Source of the DNA: Russula earlei
Taxonomy: Eukaryota; Basidiomycota; Agaricomycetes; Russulales; Russulaceae
Assembly (NCBI GenBank): GCA_025769875.1
Contig: JAGFNK010000404.1
Span: 1 to 48,290 of the forward strand
Reading direction: 5' to 3'
DNA length: 48,290 nucleotides
The position numbers and the translations under genes are program-made. Shown piece after piece: positions 11,453 through 24,257 of this stretch (within the stretch, counting starts at the first letter, position 1; every line of letters begins with the position of its first letter). The notes beneath the pieces are model-generated. The model made no database searches, was not told where the DNA came from, and was given only the letters and a program-made list of their open reading frames with translations.

Positions 11453-14400
11453 CCAGTGGCGGGAAAAACGCTGCTAGCAGGATCCAGTGGCGACATCCAA
11501 TGCATTCCTACTTTGAACATCGCACCTCAAACCATTACTCGCAATTTAAAAAAAGACTCCGGGCGTTTGGGTGTTTCCTGTGCGAGACGGCGATGCATCC
11601 ATGAAGATGCCCCATAATGTCGGGACGCGTCTGTCAAAACAGGGCACGGGCAGATGGGAGATTTCAAATTCATTTCAGACCCCTACTAGTACCACCTCCA
11701 CGTTTGGTTTGGGGTCCATCTCGCTCAACGCTTCTCTTGAAACTTGACACAGGAAGTCACTCTTGGACCAGAACAAGCGATCGCGTGGTGCCTCAGTAAA
11801 ATTCTCTGCTCCTGTACTTCTTGTTCGTACCACGTCACCTTTTTCTCACTCAGCTTCGTTCCACTTGCCATGAGACTTTGGTCAACCTCACCGATTGATA
11901 CCAATAACCAAAATCATCGCCGGATTCCTGAAACGATGGGGGGCAACAATGAAACCAGGGGTAGTTCATTCTTCATTTCATCGTTCGGGTGTTCAGAAGC
12001 GCCTTTTCCCGGAAAACAAATGGACCCAAACGCCAACTGACAAGTTCACAGAATACACTTGTCATGGACATTGACGACTCTTCGTCCGAATCCGAGTCCG
12101 AGCCCGAGTCCAGGTCATTACCTTCTTCGGGTTCAGCTTAGACTTCCTTTGTTCGGCTTATGCGCAGGGAGCTGAAGATTTAGCTTCTCTGGTTTTTTGT
12201 CCGCAGCTGCAGCCCGAGGGAACGGAGATGGTGAGTGCACGTAAGCTCGACCTGTGACGCGTGACACGTGACGTCCATATCATCTCAGCGGATCCCGGCA
12301 ACTCCCGGAACATGTACCTAGTACAGAACAGCCAGTGAACTCAATGGGATGGGATTGTCGGTCAACTCGGTTCAGCACGCCTTCAATGCCTGTCCTTTAG
12401 AATACACGTATGGACGTGAACTTCCAGGCTCCAGTAGAGCATATGTAACTATGTAACTTATCCACGCGTCCGTGGCGTGCGAGCATTGCATTGATATTGT
12501 AAATTTTCCTGGTTTCTACGATTTCTCGGTTTAGGAGATGCCCACCGGTTTGTTTGCCGGTTTGTCGAGTTACGGTCATATGACCCCTGCCGGCCTGACC
12601 CCTGGCCTTTTTGAATTTCCACCAACTGAGACAGCTGAGTTATATGCCTTATCGCGCGCTTGCTCGAAGCAGACCTCATTGGAGCGCGGTGGCTGCGCAA
12701 CCCCTCGTCCGAGTCACTTACGCCTCGCACTCGGATACCCCGGTCCGGAGGTGGCTAGAAAGCGTCAAGGATACACGCACAACGCTACCGTACCTATAGG
12801 TTCCAAGGATCCGATCTCTTTCCTACAGCCCGTTGACGTATCACACAACTCGCCACCGCCTCCGATGTGTCCGTAGCATGAAATCAGAAAGTCCCTCCTA
12901 TGTACGTGTATGGATCGCCACTGATGGAACTCCGCCAGGTCCTGTGAATGTTGTCCCCAACTAAGTCCGACTACTACCATGTGTTGCATGCGGGAGTGTG
13001 CCTACCGTACCCTTGGCATAACCTTCTCTTGCAACAATACAATACCACTAGTGTGAGTATGTCTCCTCCGTGGCATTGGTTCCATTCTGGGCTAACTGTT
13101 TTTCACTGGCGTTCAACGTTCCACTTGCAGCTGTGTACATCTCACCGCCTTCCATTTATGTGCCACAGCCATCAGCGGCCGTGTTCCTGTTGCTTTTGGC
13201 TTACTTCCGCATTCTCTCCGTTTTGCCTCATCTCAGTTCAAACTTAAGGTATCCCGATGTCAATATATCTCGGTATGATCCGTCTGTCTCTGACGCTTCT
13301 TGGCACGAGGCTCGCATCCAGTGTCTCATATCCAACATGCCGAACAGAGGCGTCCCCCCACCAGTGCTGTAACATTGTTTGTATCTATGATCTTATCTAC
13401 TGGCATACATGACAATCACGCGGGCGTCACCTCTCTCGCTATCTTTAACTTAGGTCTCCAGCTCTGGCTTACGAAAACTGCGAGGTCATCGTCATTCTTG
13501 TGACACCAGTACTCTTCGATCAAGGTTCCCGAACACGCCGGACATCCGATCTAACCAGAAGTGCCCAAGGCGACAACCTTTAGGATATTTCTGGGCTATT
13601 TTCTCCGGCAAAACAGTATGTACCCATGTCCTTCTTGAGGAAGCCTGAGGTGCAACGCACCCTGCATCCTTTTTGGAAACGGACGTACTGCGCATCTTAA
13701 GGCGCAAACCCGTATAGTTTAGTGCAAGGGACGGACTTCCAAGAATCCAATTCATGCGGAGTCTACACTACAGAGAAAGCTGCAAAGCCCCACGTTCGTG
13801 GTTCCCGATCAAATGACCCGAGTCTTTACGAGTAGGGGTCTAGTGATCGATTAATGATCCAGTAAGGAATGACGTTGCCAGCTCGATTTCTTGGAATGCG
13901 AATATGACGCAGTCTGGCGATTGCCAATTTACTACGAACCAGAACGGGTCCCCTAGAACCTCTCCAAAAGTCGCCATTCCAATGCACTTGTTCGTCAGCT
14001 TGCTGCTTGACCCACAAGATCCGCTCTTCTTCCTTCCTCATCTTCATTGGCGGCCATCGCAATCAACAATCAATGCTGCTCAACAAAGTTTCGTGAGTCC
14101 ATCCATGTTATCCACTTATTACAATTACAAGTGTTTCAACCTGCTATCATTAGAAAATCGCACGTTGTACCGGAGTCAATAAAGGGTTTAAAGTTCCCTC
14201 GACGCGCGCAGGCTCTCTTCTCTTTGGTGGACACGTACTTCTGGCGAGTATTCCCGTCATGCATGTCATGTCCAGAACCATATAGGGTAAAGTAACAGCG
14301 GGCCAAGTGTTCCAGCCACTATCGGTTCGCTCGCAGATATACCGCTTGTGTGGCTTCTGTTGTGGCGCGCTTCAAGAACGAAAAACGCCTCCGCCTCAGA

Positions 14401-17400
14401 ATCTCAGAAACCCAGCTTTCACTTCGGCCCCCAGGCCAGTGCCTTCGAATTCCGGCATTTCGGCTGCCAACGTGCCACCGATGCTGCTATTCTTGTTTCG
14501 ACCTGCTCTGTCCTTGGGACAGGTGCGTCCTTTTGTGTTAGATTTCGGCGGTGTCTCACACTCATACCGTTCACGCCACCGTGTCGACTATATGGAGATC
14601 AAGGTATCTTATCTTTCTATCCTTTTTCGGATCTTGATCGCTTGCCGAGTCCCTGGACGTCGACTTTGTCTAAAAGTTCGGGTACGTTGTCCGAACACGT
14701 GATCTTAGTTCTCACGTGGCCATGGCGCCGGTCAGATGCGATGAGCACGATTACCGCTGAAGATCATCCAAACGCTCCGAGTCTGATGCCTCCTTTTGGC
14801 TTGCCACCGCCCACAGAGGCGCTGCTGTACTTCTGGTGAGCGGCCGTCTATTGACACCGCTTACCGACTGTCAAATCCATCCCTATCCTAGTCCTCCACT
14901 TGCACGAACACTGCTGCTAATAGTTAGGTCGTTTGCGAGGAAACCGATATCTTTGACTTGACTCGGAATTCATTTCCCGCAAAGTTCCTAGCCGTCATGT
15001 TGGGATTTTCCATGCTCAAGTATCAACGAAGTTTACATTTGGGGTTTTCGGGTCGGTCAACACGGGACGAGTGCCAGTGGCCGCATGGGAGAGTGCGGTA
15101 TACAATCGCCCGTGGCCTGAAGCATGGAAGACAAAAGTGATGGGTCCATGAGACTCATTGCTTGTTGAGGTCTTCGATAAAGAATTACCGTGGGCAAGTA
15201 GCCATGTACAATGAGCTCCGAAATTACGATTCTAGCCAGAAAAAAGCAGAAGCTGTATCGGACGGAACCAGGTTCTACTTGGTGGGGCACTGCCGTTCAA
15301 GTTAGGACACGGGCACCCGTATTCTTGGCCCCGTTTTTGACGTCCACGAAGATCCGGGGTATCAAGCAAGAAATCCACATAGCACTGCTCCATCGCCGTG
15401 ATCCAATCACGGATTGAACTCGAAAACAATTCGGGAGGCGTTTCAGCTCGCACGGTGGTCTACGCGCCGTCGCTGCAACTGCTGGGGACGCTATCACCAG
15501 CTAGTACTTTTCTGTCGACGAACTCAGTTGCATTGATAAGGGAGTTTTCGTCTTCTCCCGTTCCGGACGTGGATAAGAAACGGCACTCACAGATGACCAT
15601 GTTCATCATCGGCTGTCCAGATGCCAAGCCATCAATACGTAATGGCACTTGCGCTCGCCACCTTCGGAAGGGATAAGGGATGCTTATGTGAACCCAACTT
15701 TATCCTTGACATCGTACATTTGGACCTCGGAACGTGGCGTCAATTCACTGGGACAAGAGGGTTACGCTAATGTCCGTCTACAGTATTACGCAAATCTTCG
15801 GGAGCAGCATTCAGCGTATATCGGAACTTGTGAAGGAATTTAATATCTTCGATTTTTCTCCGGATTGGCAAGCCCAATGTAGGTATGTACGCCGTGGATG
15901 ATTGGCTGATTGTCTCTCAAGTTCCCAAGTCCTGAGGCAATCGTCGTAATAGTCCAGCACGATGTTCAACTGTCCGGAATGTTTGAGAGATATTTGGTAG
16001 ACGGACGGCTAGTTCTCCGGTTACGACATCATCTGCGAGGCTTCCGGAGTTCAGGTATTAATGGTTCTATATCCTTACCAAGAAGGCTGGACTGCGGAGT
16101 TGGCGCCGTAATTTGTTTCTTCCTCTCTTCACATCTCGGACTCGATAGGGCTCGATCAGCTGCTCATTCCACAAGGCGTGTGGTCTGAATACTGGACGCC
16201 TATGCATGCATCTAAGGACTTACGGGCATGTTTGGTCGCGTACTCTCATTGCAGGCCTACCAAATTCTCAAACCCGCTTCCGACTGCATGATCCAGTCTA
16301 TCGTTCGAACAATGACATGTATTTTGTGGTAGGCGCGTTTCTGGCGGAGGCTCCACTGCGTCCCTCGTTGCACAGTTTGTTTCGAACGGGCAGCGACTGC
16401 AGCGTAAGCAATATGGGACACCATTCAACACGCCTCGGAGGAAAAGGGTTCGAAGGCTCCACCAAGCACTTCCAAGTATCCGATTCGTAATCCCGAAGTC
16501 GTCACTCCCTCCGGGGCCGGAGCAGCATGTCTGTGGCGGTGGCATAAGGAAATGATTCAATTAATAGCGGGACAGGAACAGTTACGATGTCTTCGCTCCG
16601 TTCCATATCCATTTTGGGGGATAACGAGGACGGTAACAGCCTCATTTGGTTGCAGATTCCAGCGTCCATCGTTTGTTGGCAGCTGAGAAAAACATGGTCC
16701 ACACTCAGAGTGCGCTATCAGAAGAAATAAAAAGTCTAGAGGACATAGGCATCAGGAGGACCGCTACCTTTTGGGAAGAGAGGCAAATTGACCTCCTCGG
16801 AGTCCGTGACAAGGCATTAAGGCACCCATCAGGATTAGACAGCCTTATGATCACCCCAGGTGACGTGAATTATACCCAGCTACCCTGTTATGGACTGCTG
16901 CCGAACGCTGCTAACGTACCTCACGTCGCATTCCTACTAAAGCTTCGATAAGTATATGGAATAGGAATAGTAGATTTACGGTGCCCTCTGTTTGGCGGCT
17001 TCAGTCCAGTCCGATTGTCACTGAGGCGGCGCCACATGCAGGATGACAGACAACGCGACGTCAAGGGGTGGCTACGTTCGAGTTCCGGAAGAAAACAAAA
17101 CATGGCTGAATGCTCGGAGATTAAGATTAAGCCACCAGATTCATTAGGCGGTACTGGCGGCATCTTCGATGGGCACGAACCAACGAGCAAGATCCGATAA
17201 GTTGGTTGGATGTAGCAAGGTACAATCACCATTTCATTTCATATAGCCAGTGTTAAGCCTCGCCTGCGGGAACATTCAATGTCTTTACGTGAACTCCACG
17301 GTGGCTAGCTAAAACAGGGAATATTATGGGCGAACCGAGCCCGGAATCTGTCTTGCTGTGCAAAGCATGGCGCAATTCCTGATACAGCACAGGCTATAAA

Positions 17401-18060
17401 TGTACGGTGGTATTAATATTAGCGGCGCACCAGCGCGATGTTGATCGGGAATGACAGTTTCTGATCTTGATCATTCAGACTGCGATTGCGTTGCTTCGGC
17501 GCGAGATTGCCGTACGGTGGTTGCGGATCTCCATAACGCTTCTCCTCAGCTGCGGGCTGCAGAGTCAGGGTACAATTGCTTGCAAGGTTACCGCATTGAC
17601 GTGTCAACATCTAGTGACCCCCTTGGCCCGGGGATGAAACATGACCGACAAACTTCATATATCACGCCTTGATAAACTCAACTGGACATGCGAATTGCGC
17701 ACGAAAAAAAGCTCCTTTCCGCACTAGGCATCATAGATCACTTGAGTCCACAGGCCCCACTGTATTGAATTCCTCACAAAACAGGCAGGATCGTACACGA
17801 CATCTTCCCATTTTCTGCTTAGCTTGCATTACATCGAATCAGGCTAGGGTCAAGCGAAAATGATGAAAAGATCAATGATATGGCTGTAGATTTCATAACG
17901 CCTAATGTGTTACTGCTGTGTTGTGAGTATGGTGGAGGACAACGCAGACCTTCGTCCACAAATATATCATGATTAGGTAATGATGGGACAATGACAGTTC
18001 GGACCGGACCGGGCCGTTTCCGTGCACCTGGGTGTCGAAGAGCAACAGTGCAGGGCCGTC
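11453..18060. other. 6.6 kb without a recognisable gene
   Basis: The composition is ordinary and no open frame exceeds about 165 codons. None carries a motif I recognise, and I see no conserved exon series, repeat or tRNA. It may hold unrecognised short multi-exon genes or noncoding RNA. The last ~150 bases must contain the USO1 promoter, but no clear TATA box is visible. Confidence 0.4.
12064..12141 (+). CDS. Possible short acidic first exon (MDIDDSSSESESEPES)
   Basis: An ATG opens an acidic Ser/Glu run of about 17 residues, then reads to a TAG at 12139. A GT follows the acidic run at 12114, CAG acceptor-like sites follow, and a strong GTGAGT donor lies near 12230, so this could be exon 1 of a small spliced gene. 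No family is recognised and downstream exons cannot be phased with confidence. Confidence 0.15.
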   Translation: MDIDDSSSESESEPESRSLPSSGSA

Positions 18061-21000
18061 ATGGAATTCTTTCAACAAACTTACACCGCCCTTCGTGGCC
18101 CAACCGGCGTACAACAAACTCCTGCAGATACCATCACCCGACTGAGCGACCGTCTCTCACCCTCCACTCTCCTAGCTGACCGACGCGCAGCAGTCCTGTC
18201 TCTGAAAGGCCTCGCCAGAGTTCACAAGCAGCTCGTCGGGACACACGCACTACAGGGCCTTCTCGGGATCATCCAGAACGACGCGGACGTCGACGCAGAT
18301 ATCGGCCGCGCGGGCCATCGAGACCGTCACCACCCTATGCGACACGTTCGATGGCTCTTACGCGCAACGTGATCTCGGCCTGGACCATACTGATAGGGTG
18401 TTGGAGGATGAGAAGACGGCGCATAAGCTTTTTGCGTTGCTGGGAGACCAGGACCCCTCGCTGCGCTACAGCGCGTGCATCCTCTTGATCGGCATACTCC
18501 AGAATCGGCCCCTGAAAGTACAGGCGTACTTCTTGAAGGCTCCCGTCGGACCCGCTACGGTCATCGCGCTTTTAGATGGCGAGAAGGAGATCGTTGGCCA
18601 TGGTGAGTGTTCAATCTATGTTACGTGGTTCTTGTGTTCGCTAACAACGCGGGCACCGTTCCGCTGCCTCGTTTTGCATCGCGTGCTCATTTCTCAAAGC
18701 CATTGCCATGCTTGCCGCGTTAATTCGGCAGAGCGTAGAGATTCAAAAGATCCTTGCATTTGACGGCATCTTTGAGAAGCTTTTGTCTGTTGTCACTCGT
18801 GAAGGTGGGCTCGAAGGCCAATCAGTTGTTACCGATGCCCTCAAATGTGTTGATACCCTGCTCCGGTTCAACACTTCCAACCAGGTGAAACTCCTTTCGT
18901 GCTACTCACAATCTCCTGATCGAACCGGCCCAGAGTTACTTTCGCGAGACGAACCTTCCTTCTCTACTTTGTTCGCTTCTCTTCTTCAATCCAAATGTGC
19001 AGCCAGATCAAGCCGTGCCGCAGGATTTTGCATTGCAATTCTGGACTGAGGATAAGATTGCTAATGTAGGGTTGATTCTCGAATCCATTGGCTTGTTATT
19101 GGGATCCAAAGGATCTGGTGTGGGTGACATCGCTACTCTATTCAAATGCCGAATGTGAAAATAAAATATGCCCCTTATTCAGCTCCGGGAGGGCTACGCT
19201 TTCACAAAATTGCTCATAGAGATGGGATTGGCATCGAACGCTCCAACTCCACTGAAGGTCAAGGTATTATTCAAGTTACTTCGAGTTTTATGATAAACTT
19301 CAATATTTTATAGTGTCTCCGTCTGCTACCTCCCGCTGCCGCTCCTCTCCTCCCGGACATGATCTTAACACCGTACATGCCGGTTCCAGACACAAATGGC
19401 GAAGAATGGGACCGTCTTGAGGCCGCTACTGGCATCGATGCGCTTCTCGAACTCATCATGCATGGCGAATACAATGGCCAGGATTCTGTTCGGAGGCAGA
19501 AGGAAAGCGTCGATTTGCGTGCGACGGCTGTCGGTGTATTTGAAGTCTGAGTTCTATCTTTCGTCATCTCATAGACTAAGAGCCCTGCTGAACACTCTCC
19601 AAGCACTTCCTCAGGGACGATCTCGTAAAGGAAGCTATCGTCTCGGGCATGCTCCCATCCGAGAATTCTGGTTTGCAGTTCCCACTGTATTCTATTCCGT
19701 ATCCACATCTCACAGACTCAATCATAGGCACATCCGCCCACTCGCCTGTGACACCACTTCTCTTCGGCCTTATCATTCCCCCAAGTTCGCCTTTCGATCG
19801 TGCGAGCGTTTCTTCGGTCCAGTTCGCAGCGATTCTCTTCGCCCATCTGCTTCGGCACGCTCCGCGCTGCAAAGATCTGGCGCGCAAGATTGTTCCCCCT
19901 CCTTTAACACCGCTATCCACATCGACAGCAGGTGGCGCTTTCTTCGTCCCTGCAGATGGTGATCCACCTCCTCCACCCGAATCCACCTCAAGAGATGATA
20001 CTGAAGATGGGCCGCAAAGCTTGCTCGCCCTCATTACGGAACATCTCTCACTCGCATTCTTGCAGCGCTCACGAGCGGGGTTAGCTCCCCGCGAAGCGCG
20101 GGAAGCTGACCGCGTCATCTGCGTCTACCTCTTGCTGCTCTCACAGTGGCTGTGGGAGGACCCACGCGCAGTGCGCGAGTTCATCGAGGCTGGCGGGCTT
20201 GGGGTACTCGTCGAACAGTTGAACCAGCCGAGTGAGATCGATGTGGTCGTGCCCGGTCTATGCGCGTTCCTTCTAGGGGTATGCTACGAGTTCAACCGCG
20301 AGCCAGGTGAGATCACACGGTGCGTCGTATCTTATCAGTCACGCGCTTCCGCGGCTTGGCGAATGAATGCTGATGCGTGCACCGATTTCGACGTGTGTAG
20401 GGTTACGATGTATTCGATCCTCACGAGACTAGGCGCGGACGTACTTGTCGGCCGGATGAATCGCATGCGGGAAGACGAGCGTATCAAAGTTGTCGGACCA
20501 GACTCCTGGGTCCTACCCTGTCCGACTCCCGGTCCACAGGCGCTCGATCCCGCTTTCACGCCGATGTACGAGGGCGAAATGGAAATATGGTTTGACTGGG
20601 CTTTCGTTGACTTCTGGAAGGCGAACATCCGTGAGCTTCTCGTTGCAGGCTCCCAGATCGTATTCAAACGCCATGACCAGATACAATCCAGCGGGGGATC
20701 GTAGCGGATCCGGATTCAGCATCGTCGTCAACGGGTATGTGCATAGTCCGTTAGAGATTTCCTTATTTCATTCATCCTAGCGCCGCTGTTCCGTTAATAG
20801 CCCAGAGCGGAGAAGAGAGCATTTTGGTCGCCTCCCTTCGTGGGATTATCGCAAAACAGGCCGCAGAGATCGAGGCATTACAAATCAAGCTAAAGGAGCT
20901 CACCACGACGCCCCTCGCCTTTGCAGGGGCTAGTACATCCGAGACTTCACAGACCACGGCCGAAATCGACGAAGTACGTTATTTTCTTTTTCGTAGTCCC

Positions 21001-21252
21001 ATCTTGACAAGTGCGTTGGCTTGAACGTTACGTTACCATAAATAGGAGCGTGTGGCGTTGAAGGTTGCCCTCGAAGCGGAGCGCACGAAGCGGGCCGAGG
21101 TGGAAAAAGAACAAGAAGACCTCCTCGTCTTGTTAGATGAGCTGAGCAGCAAGCGGGCAAAGGACAAGCAACGCATGGAGGAGCAAGGCATGGACGTGTC
21201 TGAAGATGAGGAAGGCGAAGGCGAAGATGAGGACAAGGAAGAGGAAGAGTAG
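18061..21252 (+). CDS. USO1: General vesicular transport factor Uso1/p115
   Basis: Uso1/p115 is a cytosolic tether that docks ER-derived COPII vesicles to the Golgi with Rab1/Ypt1 and SNAREs. It starts at ATG 18061 (MEFFQQTYTALRGPTG) with the armadillo-like head: LLADRRAAVLSLKGLARVHK, YFLKAPVGPATVIALL, IQKILAFDGIFEKLL, CVDTLLRFNTSNQ, VPGLCAFLLGVCYEFNREPG, WFDWAFVDFWK. A short coiled coil follows (about residues 745-830), then an acidic tail ending at TAG 21250-21252. Introns are 18603-18699, 18885-18933, 19120-19182, 19264-19313, 19545-19603, 20320-20400, 20631-20680, 20735-20800 and 20974-21045. One extra base near 18308-18313 (GCGCGGGCC) breaks frame in exon 1. Removing it makes the ten exons exactly 868 codons, 867 aa. 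The coil is far shorter than in yeast Uso1, closer to animal p115. Confidence 0.93.
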
Positions 21253-21628
21253 CAGCTTGTTCACCTGTCCAGACCATAGTTTACCATGTAGCCTGGTCTT
21301 GTCACTATTAGCAAACTTTCGATGATAGAATTGTTTCACCACCTACGAAGATGGATTTGCCATTGAGTGCAATGGCCTCTGTCATTTATTAAGGTTTGCA
21401 TAATTATTACTGTAAGATGTGATCACTCAGAGACTCATGACAGGTCCATCTCAACACATAAGGCTGCTGTCAAATATGTGCCTTCCCGGAATTGCATGGT
21501 GAGAGTTAGATACCCAGGCGATGGGAATGCGTGCGTCGGGAAGGCGGCCAGTAGACCATTGATGCGTCGTAGACAGGAAAAACTTAGCTGACTTAACTAA
21601 CATGCTTATTTCATCCTTAAGCCTCTTA
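21253..21628. other. Spacer downstream of USO1
   Basis: This is the 3' flank of USO1 before the first R repeat. No coding or repeat structure is seen. Confidence 0.4.
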
Positions 21629-21965
21629 TTGCCGTTTTCAGTGCACTTGGCTCAGTGCTTGAAACCACAAATTTGGCACAAAAATCCCCCTCAACATGCA
21701 AAGCAAATATCTCCCTCATCTCTGCTCATATTTCAATAGAACTTATATCCCCTGAATTGGCTCAATGAGGGAGGGCTATGTATCCCCACCTTTTCCATGA
21801 GATTTGAGCAAGAATTGGTGAAGCTGGACTCAGGCAGCCTGCACATGTATATGAAACACATTACAACTAAAATTTACCATCTATCTTTCTTATCTTCTCC
21901 TCAAAGTGCACCCATAGGCTGTGTTGAGGCAGCCCAATAGTGTTTTTGACCCAAGAGTGAGTGCT
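21629..21965 (+). repeat. R repeat, diverged copy (R4)
   Basis: It begins TTGCCGTTTTCAG directly after a TA (21627-21628) and follows the R consensus through ATGAGATTTGAG, GAATTGGTG, AGCTGGACTCA and TAGTGTTTTTGAC. It is the most diverged of the four R copies (the others are 36844, 39682 minus and 41771) and loses similarity after about 21965. In R1/R2 this sequence forms the terminal inverted repeat of a 2.8 kb element. Confidence 0.7.
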
Positions 21966-22031
21966 TCTTTGAGTTCTTTCTTTTCACATGTTACTGTCAC
22001 AACAACACAAACTTCCTTTCCATATGCCATA

Positions 22032-22057
22032 CTATCATGTGTGGGGAGTTTCAAAAC
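22032..22057 (+). repeat. pogo element left TIR
   Basis: CTATCATGTGTGGGGAGTTT followed by CAAAAC. It aligns with the reverse complement of 34444-34469 with small gaps. A second GTTTCAAAACT lies sub-terminally near 22229. Confidence 0.65.
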
Positions 22058-22414
22058 TTATACTAAATCATGAATAGAAAAGCATTGACAACATATTTTT
22101 ATGATTGGTCTTTTGGAATCAATGTGATAATATATGAACTAGCCCCCTGAAGCATCACTTTGGTATAAGATGGATGTGTGGTTGTGTTGGAAGAAAGCTG
22201 ATTGTGCAAGTCCAAAAATTGGGAGTTTCAAAACTTTCATCATGGATTGTCATGCTGACTCATGCAACCAGTTGCATCTCTGCTACAGCAGTGTCTGTTG
22301 CCACATTCAAACACAACAAGATCCAGTCAGTACTGTAGTATAGATGAACTATGTACATTATGTATAAGTATCAGGAAGCAATTTACTGAGAATCAGTTCT
22401 GCATTAAATAGTGA

Positions 22415-23742
22415 TTATGGTGAGAATAAGAGCTGGTAGGATGGTGGTATGGTAGTGGTGGGTGCATCAGATGTTGAGGGAAAAATATTTACAATGTTTG
22501 AAGAGAGTGGGGTTGGTGGAGGAGGGAGGGACAATGGTACAGATGAGGGTCCAGCAGAGGCAGCTCTCATGTTCGAGGTCTCCTCTTTAGTTTGCACAGT
22601 AGGCCATCTCCTTGTCTGGTTGGATATGCCTTCAAAGCATGAATCATCATGCAAGATGGGGTTGGCATTGAAATGAGCAGTTATCCATGCCAAAATATCC
22701 TTCTTCTGGCCATCTGTGGTGAGTCCCAAGACCTGCACAATGTCTTGAAGGTCAGCCTTTGTTTTTGAGGTTAGTGTGCCTGTTAATGGTGCATTTGGAT
22801 CCCTCTGCCATTGTTGTTCATCCCTTTCTGCCTCCTTTGCCACTTGCTGCTCTCTTGCTTTGTGCTTCCTCTGCTCTTCAGCCACCTGCAATGCCTCCTG
22901 TTCATCTGCAAGCCTCAAGCCTTCATTGGAGTTGAGCCACCTTGCATCAACATTAAGTTTGTGCTGCTTTTGAGGTCTATTCTCCTTGGTATTGAGTCAC
23001 TGTTTGAGATCCTGGATCTCACTTCCTGCAATAGTGCAGTGGGCTTTGAGCATCAAATTTTGTGAATGGAGTTCCATAATTTGCTATGAGAGGTTGCTGT
23101 ATGCATGTGAAAGTGTATTGAGTTGAGCTTGGACTGGGGACATGGCAGGTTGATTGGTGACTCTCTGTTTTTGCTGGGTTGTTGATGCATTGGCCATGCT
23201 TGGTGGGACAGGCTCCAGGAGCACTGAGGGTGCACGAATGGTGAGCATGGTGGAGTTCAGCACAATAGGTGGTGTGAGAAGAGGGTGATGTGAGTGTGTG
23301 ACAGCTGGAGAATCACATTGTCAGTTTGCCTGTTCTCACTGTTGTCAATGGCATCATCCAAGTCATCAGAAGACGACTCATTGTCTTTGTCAGGATTTCC
23401 CATTGGATAGGCAGCGTAGTCATCATCAGATTCATCATCAAGATCCTGGATTCCGAGAGGGAAACTCCTTGGTACATGGTGCGAAGATGTGGACATTGGG
23501 ATGCTAGGTGCATAGTCTTCATCAGTGAAGACATCACAATCAACTGGCCAGCAGCGGCTTTTCCAAAACACAGTAATGATTGTTGTTGACTTGAATGTTT
23601 TGCTGTGGACATCCATGTACTCCTTGACAAAGTCTTCATGGAGCATCTCTTCACCAGTATCATCAACAACCTTGTCACATTACTTGGACCAGGCATGTTG
23701 GAATGGACCAAAAACTCCAACATCAAGGGGCTGGAGTTTATG
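22415..23742 (-). pseudogene. pogo transposase, C-terminal part (third catalytic D, acidic linker, SAP-like domain)
   Basis: It resumes at THKLQPLDVGVFGPFQHAW, which carries the third catalytic aspartate of the DDD triad. After a TAA (23680-23682, likely from CAA) it runs into MLHEDFVKEYMDV, an Asp/Ser-rich linker (DDESDDDY, SSDDLDDA), a charged helix (QEALQVAEEQRKHKAREQQV), and KADLQDIVQVLGLTTDGQKK...WITAHFN, which looks like a SAP DNA-binding motif. It ends near 22415 after a Pro/Ser tail. Frames change within the linker region. The chromovirus LTR at 23748 separates this part from the catalytic core. Confidence 0.7.
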
Positions 23743-23747
23743 AGTTG

Positions 23748-24239
23748 TGTCACCGACTGGGGGCGGTGTCGCTGACAAATCGTTTCACGTGCGAGATGTG
23801 CGCACTGAGTCGAGCGAGACGATGAGTTCTCGCTGAAGGTCGGGGATCTCGGTGACAACACAGCGAAGGCTAGTGTGTACCGCGGAGAGGAAATATGACA
23901 GAAGAGTCTTCGCGTTCGAAGACTTTGAGAGTAGAGAGAGTTTCTGAGTCGATTGCTTGATTCCCTGCAAGCCTACAGTCCCGAAGCTAGAATCCAGTGA
24001 TATTCACAAGAGAACAAGCTTAGGGCTTGTTCTCTGTTACTGACAGGTTTATATAGACACTATGTCCTATATCAAATAGCAGACATGAGGTAACAACGAG
24101 ACGATTGAGACTGGAACACGCTGGAAAGTGATGGTACATGTGAGGTCGAGTGAGTCATATAAATGCGCGGGAATCATGAGGCTGTCCGGGTAGGCTTGTC
24201 CGGTTGCCGGTTTGGTCCGAGGGACCGGTACTTGTGACA
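23748..24239 (-). repeat. Chromovirus 3' LTR
   Basis: 492 bp, TG...CA. It differs from the 5' LTR by 16 substitutions and one 1-base gap by my hand alignment, and every substitution lies in a CpG/TpG/CpA context. It contains the same TATA box and 11-bp stem hairpin (24009-24035). Confidence 0.93.
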
Positions 24240-24253
24240 TCACCCCCTTGTTA
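24240..24253 (-). other. Polypurine tract of the chromovirus
   Basis: On minus it reads AACAAGGGGGTGA directly before the 3' LTR, the expected place for plus-strand DNA priming. Confidence 0.65.
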
Positions 24254-24257
24254 ACGT

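Noticed and set aside
14307..14839. Overlapping plus-strand ORFs of 131 and 163 codons
   Set aside because: Two overlapping frames without conserved motifs; composition like the surrounding noncoding DNA.
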